A DNA stretch of 64,000 nt from Rutstroemia sp. NJR-2017a BVV2. Taxonomy: Eukaryota > Ascomycota > Leotiomycetes > Helotiales > Rutstroemiaceae. Positions within the stretch are counted from its first letter, which is position 1; every line of letters starts with the position of its first letter. The translations under genes and the position numbers were made by a program. Location of the stretch: the NCBI GenBank assembly GCA_002946415.1, contig NJPS01000046.1:806001-870000 (forward strand), in the 5' to 3' direction. Shown here piece by piece: positions 21,621 to 33,984 of the stretch. Below the pieces are notes generated by a model, which saw nothing but the letters and a program-made list of their open reading frames with translations, did no database searches and was not told the DNA's origin.

Positions 21621-24600
21621 TCAGCATGACATCGACGCCAAAGGAGCAGCGGCCGGCATATCCGTGATACTACGTTGACGTTCAGTACGAACCTCATTCT
21701 CACTATCACCCTCCGCATCATCTTCCGCACCCTCTCCATCTTCCTCGTCGCTCTCCTCTTCCAAGACAATCTGTCTCAGCACGCGCTTTTCGAACAACTC
21801 GATAACAAAGCGGCGCATAGGTAGGCGGAAATGGTGGTGCTCGAGAAGCGTCATGACTTTTCTGAATAGTCCGACTCGCTTGAACGCATGGTCCTTTTTG
21901 GCTTTCATATTCATCAATTCGCCGACCGCCTTTTTCGTGAGAACCATGTTACCGAGATCCGTGACAAGTTCGAGAATTCGCTGATTGTCTTCATCGTCAT
22001 CGGTTCGAGCATCTTCAAGCTCGGTCTTTTCTTCTTCGCTCATGACAATATCCGAGATCTTCATGTGTTTCCACGGTTGGTAGGAGAAGAACTTGCAGAG
22101 ATCTTGCGGTATGCAAAGACCTCGGGATATACCCATGGTTGTCGTATTGCTATCCCATCCATGCTCCGATAGGATCTCTAGTCCGTGCACACTTCGAGAT
22201 ATGAGTCCCAAGACGAAGAACGCAGTGCCCCGTAGGCTCATTATTTCATGAGATTCAGCAATCTTAACAATCTGCTCAACTACGTCGGATTCTTCCAGGA
22301 ATGGTGCACCTAGTTCCATTGATCCGACGTTTCCAACAGCCCATAGACAGCCCTTGACTTTCAGTATGAGCTCGGAATCATCTGCAAGCATACCATACTC
22401 GCGAATGGTGCTTGCGAATTCCTCGAAATGTCCTTTATCTCGTAAAAGCTTGCATCCTTCTTTCGTCCGCGTCAATTCTCGATAAAAGTGCGGGGGAACA
22501 TGCGCGTCGTTCTCTACCTCAAGGTCGAAGCTATCCTCGTCTATGCTCATACGATTTGAGGTCTCCTCCGGCATTTCCGCAAAAGATCGTGCCAGACTTG
22601 CCTCAATGACTCCGACATAGCTATCGTTTCGTCCAAGAAACCAGTCATCCATCTCGTTGCTAATATAGTCCAAGCCGTCCAGATAATGGTAACCAATAGA
22701 TGTAGAGAGGAACCGAAGTAACAGTGGAGCACCGATTTCTCCCAGATGATCTAATGCTGGGCGACACTCTACAATGAACTCCAGATAGCTCTTCCTGTTG
22801 CATGCTTCTTCGAGTATTTTGATAGCAGTGGCGCAAACTTCTACCTCTGGGTCATAGAGCTGAGTAACTAGAAGCTCAATCGCCCATTTATAATCAGTAG
22901 TTCCGGGAGCACGGCTAGAGTATTTGCGAAGGACATTCGTGGCATGTATGCGGATCTCTTTAGATCCTGCTGTCAGTGCTTTAGAAAGCAACACACGTGG
23001 ATGCCCATGCAAGTTGTAGTCAAAGTTGGATAACAGTAGCTTGATCAGGTCAGGACGCTGTTTGAGATCAATGATATGATACATCATATTGATCATTCGC
23101 CAGCGATCCAACATTTGCAGACCTTTTGGATCGCCGCTTAAAATTCCAATCATAGCGAAATAGCCAGAAGCGAGTGTTTCTGAGAGTCTCTCCTTTGAGA
23201 ATAAAGGCTGGGAAGCGGTGAGCCCACTTGTCTATTCCCTGTTAGCAATGAAGCATTGATTGGTGAGGAAAACTGTATTACCGGATCGCATTGTGCAAGG
23301 CATTCCGCTATTTGCCTTAACAGTTTATTATCCGCCAGATACTTGACTCCTTCAGCGGTTTGCAGGAGCGTGTGAATCAAGGCACAGCCGACCTTGACAT
23401 ACTTCTGATTGACTCGAGTGTTTCGAACTTCCGAAAATTTGTATTTGAATGGCCGATAAAAACTCACTATTCGCTTAATGAATTTGGAGGCTTTTACGGC
23501 TTCGTCGAGGCGCTTGCCATTTAGCAAAGGGCCTTCTATAATCCGTAATATGACGTCCCATTTCCACTTGATTGGATTCGTGCTGGATAAAACTTGTGAC
23601 TCCAATAGTAATTGTCTGAAGGTAGCTTCATCAAATGAGACATTCGGATTACTCTTTGGTTGGTCTCCCATGCTGGTCAAATTTTCGCTGCTATGATTGA
23701 GGGAAAGTGTTGTCGAGACAGATGGGGCCGACCTATACAACGTCCGACTTACACTACTTATTTGATATACCGTACTGGTAGCTACAAAACGATCATTGCT
23801 GCCAAACTGTGAAGCGGCAGCAAATAATTCGGGTAGTAACTGAAGTTCACTGCTCCAGTTAGTTGGTAGAAGTTGACTCGCAAGCTTCAAAACTTCACCA
23901 ATCAGTAAAGTGGTCTTCCTCTTCAGCATCGAATTGTCTGCATCTCGTGTGACTTGCAACAAACCCGGAAGCATTCCGGAAGCTATCAGTACTGCTAGCA
24001 AGAGCGCTGTATAGTGATCAACGAAGCCCTTGTCTCCCGATTCGTCCTCGGTTGGTGGCTGTGCTAAAGCTTTTGGCAGTGTTGCCTTAAGGCTAGCAAC
24101 TCGTCCATATGTGGTCAATCGTCTGCCAGCAAGGAAGGAGGTAGCCCAGAATGGAGACTTGATCCGGAGTAGCTGATAGAGCAAATCTATGACCGTCTCG
24201 CGCACCGTCGGGTTTGGCAGCATCAGACACGAAACTAGAGATCTGATGGCTCTGAAGTTGTACATGGACAATGTCATGAGGCCCGGCCACGACTTCAAGG
24301 CGTATGAAATAGCCTTAGAGTTTTGTTTCAAGACTTCTTCTTTTGCAAAGAGCGAGTCTGTGAAAGCAGTAAAGAGAAGTTCTAGCTCGTACCCTGAACG
24401 TAGATATTTCCGTCTCTGTGGAGAGTCGAGAAGGAACAAAAATGCCGCCGTAAGACTCTCGGAAGCATCATAGGTTCCCTCCCCAAGTGCATCTGCCAGC
24501 GGTCTTAAACCACCTGATGCCACTACTAACCCGGGATCACGCACCATGATCTCAGCAAGGGTTTCTATGCAAATGGCCTTCAGACGGTCTTCTCCATGTT

Positions 24601-25711
24601 CAGCAACTGACGCTATAGTCCTCACTACGGCTCTAGAAATCTCCTTTATGCCATCCTTGACATCTAGAAATGCCCGAACAAATTTCAGGGCTTGTTCTCT
24701 TTCGACGTCAGAAGTACCTTTTTTGATCAGGGACCTAAAACCGGTTTAGTCTCAGTTCACTACAGCGTTGACCAGTGATACTTACACTACAACAAGAAAG
24801 TCAGTTTGGAGACTCCTAATCTTCTGCAGAGAGCTAACATCAGAGATTGCATATCTGGTCATACGGTACCCGGCAGCTACAACCTCTCGACTTCCACTAA
24901 GAAGCATAACCTGCATTCGTAATCCAAACACAGACCAGACGAGATCATATTTCAGGGTAGGGTGACGCTTGAAAAGTTCGACAAGATCATTTGCATGTCC
25001 AACGTAGTAGTCCGGTGTAAGGCCTTCAACCTCAAGGGCTTGTAGTATCTCCGCCAAGGCGTAGGTTGGCGACTCCGTAGGTTCCTCTATCTCAGATCCT
25101 CCAGTACTTTTAGAAGCGCTCGGGGGAGATCTCAATCCGTTGCTCTGAAACAAAGCGTCCATGCGGCTTCTTGTAGGTGTCGTGGGCACTTTTGGCTTCT
25201 GCAACTCTGCGATTTGGAACCTCAGTTCTCTAATCTTCTGGTTGGAGATGTTGAGCTCTGTCTCCACTCGCTGCCGTTGCTCCTTCGTCTGCTTTGCTTT
25301 TTTTGTATTGAGTGCCTCCAACATGTTTTCACTGCCCTCCTTTATTTTCATCTCCCGGTTCAGCGTCTCGCGCAAACTCGACAGTATTTTCTCGGGCATC
25401 CTGCTGTCGTCCTCGTCTAACCGGTCAAGGTTTACCATGGAAGCATTCACATCAAGTCCTGAGCCTGCCCGTGATGGCATCTGGCTACGCATTGTCGAAC
25501 TGAAGCTTCCTGGCCCAGGCGTAGGGGCTAGGGAGGACCCACGAGGGGCGAACGAGACTGCGGAATTCGAGGCCAATCGAGCGCCATTCTGCCCCGGTAA
25601 TTGCAGACCTCCCCCTTGGTCCAAACTCGTCCTCCCAGCATATTGTTGTGCGTATGAAGTCTTCTGAGTCGGCGTCACAGACGAGCCCAGAATGCTCGAT
25701 GGTCCAACCAT
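21621..25711 (-). CDS. AVO3: TORC2 subunit Rictor (AVO3/Ste16 family)
   Basis: Rictor is the defining scaffold of TOR complex 2, controlling AGC kinases, actin and membrane stress responses. Exons: 25711-24786, 24734-23282, 23231-21621; about 1329 aa. Intron donors are GTAAGT and GTAATA; the second acceptor is AATAG. Splicing restores the conserved run LFSKERLSETLASGYFAMIG. The N-terminus is Ser/Pro-rich with a coiled-coil near residues 110-165 (NREMKIKEGSENML), then helical repeats of the Rictor N-terminal, middle and V domains. The C-terminus ends in an acidic Glu/Asp stretch. The start is uncertain: the frame stays open to 25795, where a TAG may be a splice acceptor, so an upstream exon (donor GTAGCT near 25903) is possible. 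I could not find an ATG for such an exon. Divergent from uricase. Confidence 0.9.
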
Positions 25712-26253
25712 CTGTCCATTCGAGAGGTTTGGGGTCAACGTTCTTCGTGCGGGGGTGGCATAGGTGATGGGTGGTGTGCGATCAACGGGTTGATCCTAGA
25801 GTCATCGAGAGACTGCACTCGGAGGAAATCAAGGCACACGATGGAATCCTCGTTCTGGCTGTCGCAAACAATTCGTTGGTAAGGTATCGTTAATCGTGAG
25901 CTACCTGCAGAGCCGTACAACGCCCGGAACGGGAAGAATCAACGTTCTACGGAGTTAACCACTAGCAATCGGAATGTAGACAGCGACACGTTGATATTTC
26001 GGTTCAAATTCAATCTCGAAGTTGTAGTGTTCTGCGAAATTGACTCTATTATTTTGCGACAAGTTTATTGAATGTTCTTAAGGTGTTTCATAGAATAGTT
26101 CATCCACGACTCTCTGTCTACGGTTCCACATCAAAATCATGGGGGTTTGTGACACAGACCACGAAGAGGTCGCGAGAGCTAACAATTCACTCGTGTGCAT
26201 GCGAAATCCTCAAGGACTCTTTGATACTGTAATATCGTCCAGAGATTCTAAAA

Positions 26254-26273
26254 TCTAAAATAGCGATTTTAGA
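26254..26273. repeat. Perfect inverted repeat, 8-bp arms
   Basis: TCTAAAAT, a 4-nt loop AGCG, then ATTTTAGA: a perfect stem. Too far (over 400 nt) from any coding end in a divergent region to act as a gene terminator. Confidence 0.8.
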
Positions 26274-26310
26274 GTCCAGGAGCTTTGGCAGACACAGCAG
26301 AACCCTGGCG

Positions 26311-26335
26311 CCTAATCCTCTTTAACAGGATTAGG
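26311..26335. repeat. Perfect inverted repeat, 9-bp arms
   Basis: CCTAATCCT, a 7-nt loop, then AGGATTAGG: a perfect 9-bp stem 38 nt after the previous inverted repeat. Confidence 0.8.
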
Positions 26336-27080
26336 TATGTAGTAATGTAGTAGAAGATCAATGTTTTTCAAGCCCAGCCACAAGACCTCCTATGAACCGT
26401 AAAGTCGCAGCAACATCAACGGAGCCACGCACCGCCAACCGCCATATAATGGATGGATTCCAGCAGCACTATGCCCCAGAAACTGTGCTCGACTCCGACT
26501 CCGCGCTTCGACAACCCTCAAGCTGCTCTTCCAAAACAGCTCAAGACCGGACGGGAGCACTGCGAGATAATTGGGCATAGCCTATCGCAGATACTGATAG
26601 TGGGGTCCAATGAGAATTCGGCGGAAGATCATACGAGTGGGCTTCGCGGACAACCGCGTTGGTATTTGGTCAGCCTCGCACTTTCACACTGTCTGCGACG
26701 GCATTGCGATCAGAGGTAAGACACAATGACAGAACAAAATGTAGAAATGTTGTGAGAATCACAAGGAACCCCGATTCCGAGAGGGTTGACAGAGTTTTCG
26801 CAGATTAGGGAAAGAAGCAGCCAGTCAAAAGTTAGGTAAAAGAAAGACAAAAATGGACAAGCTAAGGTAACAAGGCTACATTTCGGCCTGGTGCGTCGGC
26901 GCCTTCCGATGTGCAGGTGCAATCAACTCCTACCAAACTATGAGAGCTGCCAGGTCGTAGGGCTAACCGTTCACCATCCAACCCGGTCTACTCCTCTCCG
27001 TAGATTGAGCTTCTCCGTTTTCCTCTAAATAATAGCTTATTGCATTGCCGCTCGCGCCATTTGCCGATATAGACTCGCTG

Positions 27081-27090
27081 ATATATAAAG
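27081..27090 (+). promoter_or_regulatory. Candidate TATA box of uricase
   Basis: ATATATAAAG on the coding strand, about 190 nt before the uricase ATG, followed by a CT-rich leader. GATA/TATC tetramers flank it (for example at 27066 and 27118), which would fit nitrogen-regulated GATA-factor control known for fungal uricases; binding is inference. Confidence 0.5.
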
Positions 27091-27273
27091 AGACCTGTTT
27101 CCCTTCGATTTCGTTCCTATCATCTCCATCTTCTCTTGACATACTACAATCACATCATCCTATACTAATAGCACTTCTCGCTGCACAGTTTCTGATATAC
27201 ACTTCCCATATAACATACCCTTCTTGCATACTTTCTATTTAGATTCCTTTTTGAATCCATTCTTTAATCTACA

Positions 27274-28290
27274 ATGGCATCGATAGCTTCAGCAAGATAT
27301 GGCAAGGACAATGTCCGCGTCTACAAGGTAGAGCGGGATGAGAAGACCGGGACTCAAACAGTTACTGAGATGACTGTCTGCGTCTTATTGGAGGGTGCTA
27401 TTGATGTATCGTACGTCTGCTCATCTTATCGTGTCGTAGATCGCAAGCTCACAATATTTTAGATACACCAAAGCCGACAACAGCGTCGTGGTCGCTACTG
27501 ATTCGATGAAGAATACCGTCTACATCAAGGCCAAAGAGCATCCAGTCACCCCTCCTGAGCTCTTCGCCAGTATTCTTGGCACCCACTTCATCGAGCAGTA
27601 CCCCCACATCACAACAGCCAACATCAAGGTCATCACTCACAGATGGACTCGAATGACCATCGACGGCAAGCTCCACCCACACTCCTTTTACCGCGACGGA
27701 AACGAGACCCGCAATGTTGAAGCTACCGTCAAGCGGGGCAAGGGCATCGATATCCGCAGTGGTATCGTTGGACTATTGGTATTGAAGAGCACCGGGTCGC
27801 AATTCCACGGCTTCGTCCGAGACGAATACACCACCCTTCCTGAAGTTTGGGACAGAATCCTATCAACAGACGTCGACTGCGGTTGGGCCTGGAAGACATT
27901 CTCCGGCTTAGATGCTGTTAAAGCGTCGATTCCCAAATTCGACAAAGCATTTGACGATGCCAGAACCATTACCATGAAGACTTTCGCCGAAGAAGACAGC
28001 CCGTCAGTACAAAATACTATGTACAAGATGTGCGGATCGATCCTGGAAGCTGTTCCAGAAGTGGAGACCGTAGACTACTCGCTGCCTAACAAGCACTACT
28101 TCGAAGTTGGTAAGTTGAATATCGTACCATCTACTATCTGGACGAATCTAACCTATGAATTACAGATCTCAGCTGGCACAAGGGTCTCAAGAACACCGGC
28201 AAGGACGCAGAAGTTTATGCTCCGCAATCCGGCCCTAACGGTCTTATCGAAGTCGCTGTTAGCAGAGGCCAACTTTCACCAAAGTTGTAA
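27274..28290 (+). CDS. uaZ: Uricase (urate oxidase)
   Basis: Oxidises urate to 5-hydroxyisourate in the purine-degradation pathway, normally in peroxisomes. Exons: 27274-27410, 27463-28109, 28166-28290; 302 aa, the usual fungal length. Donors GTACGT and GTAAGT. The first junction restores SYTKADNSVVVATD. Seen in sequence: ARYGKDNVRVYKV at the N-terminus with the catalytic Lys at position 11, the Thr of VVATDS, HFIEQYPHI, HRWTRM, and NKHYFEVDLSWHKGL near the C-terminus, all hallmark uricase segments. The last three residues are Pro-Lys-Leu, a variant of the usual peroxisomal Ser-Lys-Leu signal. The gene is divergent from Rictor. The identification is firm; gene symbol follows the Aspergillus name. 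Confidence 0.96.
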
Positions 28291-29437
28291 ATTTCGCACA
28301 CATATATGGTAATGATTTTTTACCGTGGGATGCTTTATGAAGGGGGGTTAGGCGTACGGTGATTCACTGGGTAGAAACTACATGGCGCATCACTTCTTTG
28401 GGCTTCTGGATAAAGTACATAGATACCAATTCAAACATACTTCAACTCCAAAGCGTGCGCTGTTTTGCGGTGTTCTGAGAGCAAGTGATTTTTCCATTTG
28501 TGATTGCAATCAGATACTTTCGTTTTTTGTAGGCGCCAGACTCAGTCCGCAAATTCGGGCATGCTCCTAGAATGACCCCAGTGTCCAGAAGTGTCGAAGT
28601 TATTCAGGCCACGAGTGAGCGCCTTGCATGAGCACTGCATGGTTATAATTGATACAAAAAGCCTGAAGAAAAGCAAATCCTACCTGCCTGCCTGCCGTGT
28701 GGTGCCCGTGTTCTGAATCTAGCTAGCTTTATATGAGAAATGAGCATTGGCAACCGAACCAAACAGTATATAGATAACCTACAGAAAGCAGCCAAAGGGT
28801 CGCTAGAAATATGGCAGATAGAAAGGGAAAGGGGTGGGTTTGTAGAGCTACGCTAAGGTTAGCTAATGATTGGGGATTAGGGAGGGTTCCCGAGTTATTA
28901 GGGCTTTCTATAGGAGTTCTGGTTAGATAGAACGAATGACTTGGGATTACTGATGTGAGTAGTCGGTAGTCTACTTGTATGGGTTAGATGATAACATCTG
29001 GGTCACCCGGCTAGTCTACCATGAGATGGAATGAAAGCAGATGAGGTGAGATGATGGACTACTTAACAGTAGTATTGGGGAGGGTATTATCATACGCGGC
29101 ACTCATCAAGATCCTGCTCATCAAAGGATTTTTTGTGTGCCTACTACATTCACTACTAGATCTTGACAAGCTTGAAGATGTGTTTTCGTTTATCTTTGGG
29201 TAGTCGGCTGGGTGTTTGTGGTATATGAATAGAACCAAATCGACACTTCCTACTATACTAGAAATGCAAGTCTATGACTTCATAGTTTTATTGCTTGGTA
29301 TACAGTATATTGTCATACACCCTCCTTAATGCATACACCAATGCATATAATATACATTTTCATCTCAACCTTATCCCTTCCATATGCACATCATCCTCAT
29401 CACTGTATAGTGACCCACACACCACAATCATCACCAC
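28291..29437. other. Intergenic between uricase and mL13 3' ends
   Basis: About 1.1 kb of AT-rich convergent 3' flank. I see no further gene. Confidence 0.45.
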
Positions 29438-30127
29438 CTAAGCCCTAACCTCCTTCCCCGCCGCCGCCGGCGTCGGCACCAACCCCGCATCCGGCATCAA
29501 ATCCCTCCTCCTCCCCTCAAACCTCACCAAATTCTTCTTATACGGATGCGCCGCGCCCTCAAACGCCTTCAGTCTCGCCAACCGATCATCCCTCAACCTA
29601 TTCTTCGGCAGCATGCCCGAAACCGCCTTCCTGAGCACCTCCGACCCGCCCAGCTTCCCCTTCAACGCTTCCATGCTGATTTCCTTGAGACTGCCCGGCC
29701 GCGTGTTGTGGCGGTAGTATTTCTTCTGGTACAGCTTCTTGCCGGTGGTGTGCAGCGACGAGCAGTTGGTGACGACAACGTAGTCGCCGCAGTCCGTCGA
29801 GGGGTCGAAGATCGGCTTGTGTTTGCCCATGAGGAGCGTGGCGATGCGGGAGGCGAGGCGCCCGAGTGAGGGGGGGGTGACTTCGCTGGGGAGGGGGAGC
29901 GTGGGGGAGGGGCGCGGGCGGAGGGTGGAGAGGGGGAGGTGAGGGGTTGAGGCGGATATGTGGTGCCAGGTGCGGGAGTAGGCTAGTTTGGTCTGGGGAT
30001 GGAGAGGTTAGTTACAGTACAGTGCATGCTTGTGGTTGATTGATTGATTCGATTTTGATATTCAGTAAAAGCGGAGGAATTGATTGCAGAGCACACGCAA
30101 ACTTACAAATCCATTGGTCTGCGACAT
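29438..30127 (-). CDS. MRPL23: Mitochondrial large-subunit ribosomal protein mL13/uL13m
   Basis: Component of the mitochondrial large ribosomal subunit, homologous to bacterial L13. Exons: 30127-30107 (only seven codons, M-S-Q-T-N-G-F) and 29992-29438; 191 aa. Donor GTAAGT, acceptor CCCCAG. L13 hallmarks seen: AYSRTWHHI at the N-terminus, then GRLASRIATLLMGKHKPIF, CGDYVVVTNC, GKKLYQKKYYRH and GMLPKNRLRDDRLARLK with a fungal C-terminal extension. A tiny first exon carrying the start codon is common in fungal ribosomal protein genes. The ATG is 370 nt from that of CCS1 on the opposite strand, so the two share one upstream region. Confidence 0.95.
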
Positions 30128-30497
30128 CGTGAATGTTTAAGTGGCGCTGCGACCAGTAACTGCAACGATGCGCGAAATTGGGGGAAAGGGTAGACGTCGC
30201 AGTCGTAGTCGTCGTCAAGCTTGACTGAGCTCCAACCTCGAAATCGTGATATGTGGTTCCAGATGCCAAGACATTTTTTTGCAGCGGAGATTTATGATTG
30301 GTTGGGGCCTTTCGCTCTCTCTCGGCTCGAGCATGGCTCGGCCGGATTTCAAAGCATTCATTGTTGCCCCACGTTCGATGATGCGAAGGTACTTTACTTA
30401 GATTTCTTTGAACTATTTCGTTTTCTCGTTATTGTTGTATTTGGTCTACACATATATTCTTAAATTACTGCAAATTTAGAAGGTCTCATCACTCAAA
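30128..30497. promoter_or_regulatory. Shared divergent upstream region, mL13 / CCS1
   Basis: 370 nt separate the two start codons, so the promoters of both genes must lie here or overlap the neighbouring leaders. No clear TATA box is visible. Confidence 0.6.
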
Positions 30498-31488
30498 ATG
30501 GTCATCACAACTCCGTTTCAGGTTCGTCGTCCCCCGCCGAGTCCCTTCCGACTCTATCACGTGTCATCAAATACAAAAACTAATGAGTAACAGACACAAT
30601 TCGCTGTCCCAATGACATGTGAATCCTGTATAAAAGACATCAAGGGGTCATTGTCCCAGCTGGGCGGGATCCAAAAAGTCGAAGCAAGTCTCAAGGATCA
30701 ACTGGTTACCATCGAAGGAACAAGTTCGTATCTCATCTCACTCACCCTTCGCTAAACAAAAACGGGAGGATTTGTGACTGATGTATCGGTACGGGACAGC
30801 TGCGCCGTCTGCTATTGTACGAGCTATTGAAGCTACGGGTCGAGATGCGATCCTGAGGGGTTCGGGAAGCACTGATAGTATGTTTCGTTCCTTTCCCGTG
30901 AACTTTTGTGTCATTTTTGCATGCTGGGGAGACTTTTTTGACGTCGTTTGTTGGTGTTTGGGATGGTTTTACTGAGTACGGCGTAAAGGTGCGGCTGTGT
31001 GTATTCTTGAGACACATGACCAGACGGTGTCAGACAAGGTACGGGGCTTAGTGAGAATGGTACAAGTTTCTCCTAGTTTAACTCTCTTCGATCTTACGAT
31101 CCGGGGGTTACAGGAGGGGAAATATTGGGCGACCATTCGAGAAGCAGGTGATATCTCAAATGGCGCGATATCAACCGGCGGGCTATGGAAAGGGGATGAT
31201 GCGGCCAAACCAAAGGGTGTGTTAGGCGCAGTTACAGTAGGAAAGAATGGAATGGGAAGTGTGTTTTTGGACAAACCTATTAAGATATGGGAGATGATTG
31301 GAAGAGGGATGGTTGTTTCGAGACAGCATGAAGGTGATCAAAAGTTTGAGAGGAATGACGAAAACACACTTGTGGGCGTTATTGCGCGGAGCGCCGGTGT
31401 CTGGGACAATGACAAGACCGTATGTTCTTGCTCAGGCAAGACGTTATGGCAGGAGAGGAAGGATGAGGTCAGCAAGGGCATGCTCTAA
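30498..31488 (+). CDS. CCS1: Copper chaperone for superoxide dismutase
   Basis: Delivers copper to and oxidises the disulfide of Cu/Zn superoxide dismutase (Sod1) in cytosol and mitochondrial intermembrane space. Exons: 30498-30521, 30594-30723, 30800-30877, 30989-31488; 243 aa. Domain I is HMA-like with the copper motif M15-T-C17-E-S-C20. After splicing, APSAIVRAIEATGRDAILRG completes that domain. Domain II resembles SOD (GLQEGKYWATIREAGDISNG). Domain III carries the Cys-Ser-Cys copper-transfer motif at about residues 223-225. All elements of a functional CCS are present. Two donors (GTTCGT) are unusual but identical to each other. Divergent from mL13. Confidence 0.95.
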
Positions 31489-33984
31489 TCATATATCAGA
31501 CGATCGCGCAATAAATGATACGATCTAGTAACTATCTCGAATGATGAACCGCACAAGAAGCCTACTTCTTCCTGCACGCGCTTTGATTGCTGTACGTATG
31601 TCCATGTGTGAACGGCTGGCTGTGCAATATGGGCCAAAGAAGCAATTTGAAGGAAGAAATGAAGGAGTGTTCGATGCCAGGACCGTCAAAACGCTATGGG
31701 AGCCGTAATGGTTCTCCTGTCAATCACTAAGCCTTGATGCGTTTCATAACCTTCATCTACCGACTGCAGTTCCTCTTCTCCCACGCACTCCAAACAGCTT
31801 ACGCGAGGCGTGGTGGTGATCAATCATCGTCTGGGAGGGACCACTTCAAGCCCAGGCTGTTGCGAATCGCGGGAAGGAAAGCCCATATGTATAATGATCT
31901 CATCATATTCCTTGTAGAGGGCTGAAAGTTCTTTTTAATGCCTTTGAATTCCCCGACGACATCCTACCCGCCAAAACCTAACCTGGCAGAGTCTTTTTCC
32001 TAGATCTTGACGTATCTCGTTCTAGTGTCATCGATCGATAGCACAGAACTGTCCTTAATCTTCTTCGAAGTTTCGAAGTCGGGATGTAGAAAGGTAAAAG
32101 ATTATGCTTTGTTCTCATGCGGAACATTGGTAGTGTGAAGTTTGATTAAACTTTCTCATACTGACGTCTGTTACGATCTAGCATATTGTATTTCTACTGC
32201 CGTTGAGTTGTGCGGCGCACGGGAATCCCAAAACAAGGTGAGGTTGAAGCGAGTTTCGTCCCATCGTCAAAGATCCCCCCTGAGACTAGCCAAGCTTCCT
32301 GCGATACGCTCTGTTCAACGCTTATTCGATGAGATCTGATTAAACCTTTGTGGGCGATTCTTTTTCTTTTCTTTTGGTGAAAGATCTTCTTTCGGATCCG
32401 GATATTCAAGTGGTAATTGAAGTGCGTGGCCATCTGGTGAACCGTTCAGTGTGACCATTCTCGGTGCTATTGCCCTGAGATGGTAAAGATCATGATCTGC
32501 CCCGAAATAATGGTTAGTGACGAGCTTCACTATTTCCTGTTTCGTTGAGCCACGACACGGAAATGGATAGATAGGTAGTATCTAATTTGATTGATAGTTT
32601 CGCCGATTGCCAAATGCCAATGATACCCACGTCGAACATACCAAAATATCAGAAATAACTTGGCATATTTTGAATGCCCAATTATTCTAAAGTCCGACGC
32701 AGCGATATATGTACAGAGTTCGGTAAGCTCCAGGGTAATGAGCTATGAATAGTTACGCAGCATCACAAGATCAGAAGAGATAGATATACATCGAATAGCA
32801 GGCCAGCTACGTGAACTATTGAATCACTCCCGCTGCAAGTGACTTCACACGATGTCCAACATCTCGCGGTGCACATTTGTGATATACTACGCAGCATCTT
32901 ACGGACATACTTCGCACTGGAGAAGCGGTCACCAGAAAGCAAGCAAGTGGAGAAATAAGGCGGAAGCACAGACGAAGCAGAAAGAACTTTTAGGCGCCCT
33001 GGGATAAAAAGTTACAGAAGCGTACGAAGTAACCCTCGCCTTTGTCCATCCAATCAGCATCGGTAGGGGGGTTTTTGGAACACTTGCTGCTTTGAATGCT
33101 TGGGACTTACGTCTTAGCGAACCTCATCTGGGTTTCGCAAGCACTTAACGCACTCGACCATATGGCTATCAGGGATTGTAGTTCCCCATCCTTTTCAGTT
33201 TATTCCATGGATGGGTAAGTTGTCGGTGGCTTGGGCTTCAAGAGCATTTTGACGCGAGGTTGCCCGGCGCTTTTTGATGTCTTCTTGACCTCGCATGTGG
33301 CCGGGCCAGCCCAAAAATCACCATTGAAGCGTTACGGACAGGGTACGCTGTACTGACAGTCGTGGCATACCCTGACGAGTTTGTTAGATGTTGAAGCAGC
33401 GTTAGACAAGGGGTCACTTGGGGGATCAAGTACGAGTGTTGTATTCAGAGCTGATTTTCTATACAACGGTTCATGTATAGGTAGCTAGGTAGCTAAAGTA
33501 ACAGCCATACATACGAGCATGACAGCTCGATGCTTTCATGAAATGAACGAGCATCTTGGGGGGGATCTGTGAGAGCGCCTAGTCGAACCTAGTCTTGTAT
33601 ATTGGACCTAGCATTTACTCCTGCATGCGGGAAAGTTTCTCAATCTGATCTATTGTCTTGCTATTATGTTGCCAACCGACGAGATTTGTTAGATTTACGA
33701 GTGCTAAAAAACTACTTGCCGTGCGAAGTAGTCCGTCCTTACGACCAAAGCGACTAGGCACCCCCCGCCCCTCTTCCCCCTCCTTGATTGCCTCCACTTT
33801 TAGCGAGTTACAACTTGCAAGCCCCCTCTAACCACTAACTGACCCTCCATGAGAGACATGCGTATCCATATCCGTCGGTCCATGCCCAGTTCTGCTACTT
33901 TTGCTACGGAGTACATGGCTGGGGTTCTGTGAATAATAGCGAAAGCAGCAAAAGTACTAGGCGCTGCCAATTCCTTTTTGTCTT
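31489..33984. other. Intergenic between CCS1 and the noxR leader
   Basis: About 2.5 kb with no supported gene. Small open frames here have non-ATG starts or no protein character. Short repeats of GTAGCTA occur near 33480-33495. Confidence 0.4.

Larger units (their letters stand above)
25712..27080. other. Divergent intergenic region between Rictor and uricase
   Basis: About 1.4 kb shared upstream region. It may include a further 5' exon of Rictor near 25800-25920. Two perfect short inverted repeats lie at 26254-26273 and 26311-26335. The ATG-initiated 62-codon frame at 26392-26580 has no recognisable features and is not called. Confidence 0.45.
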
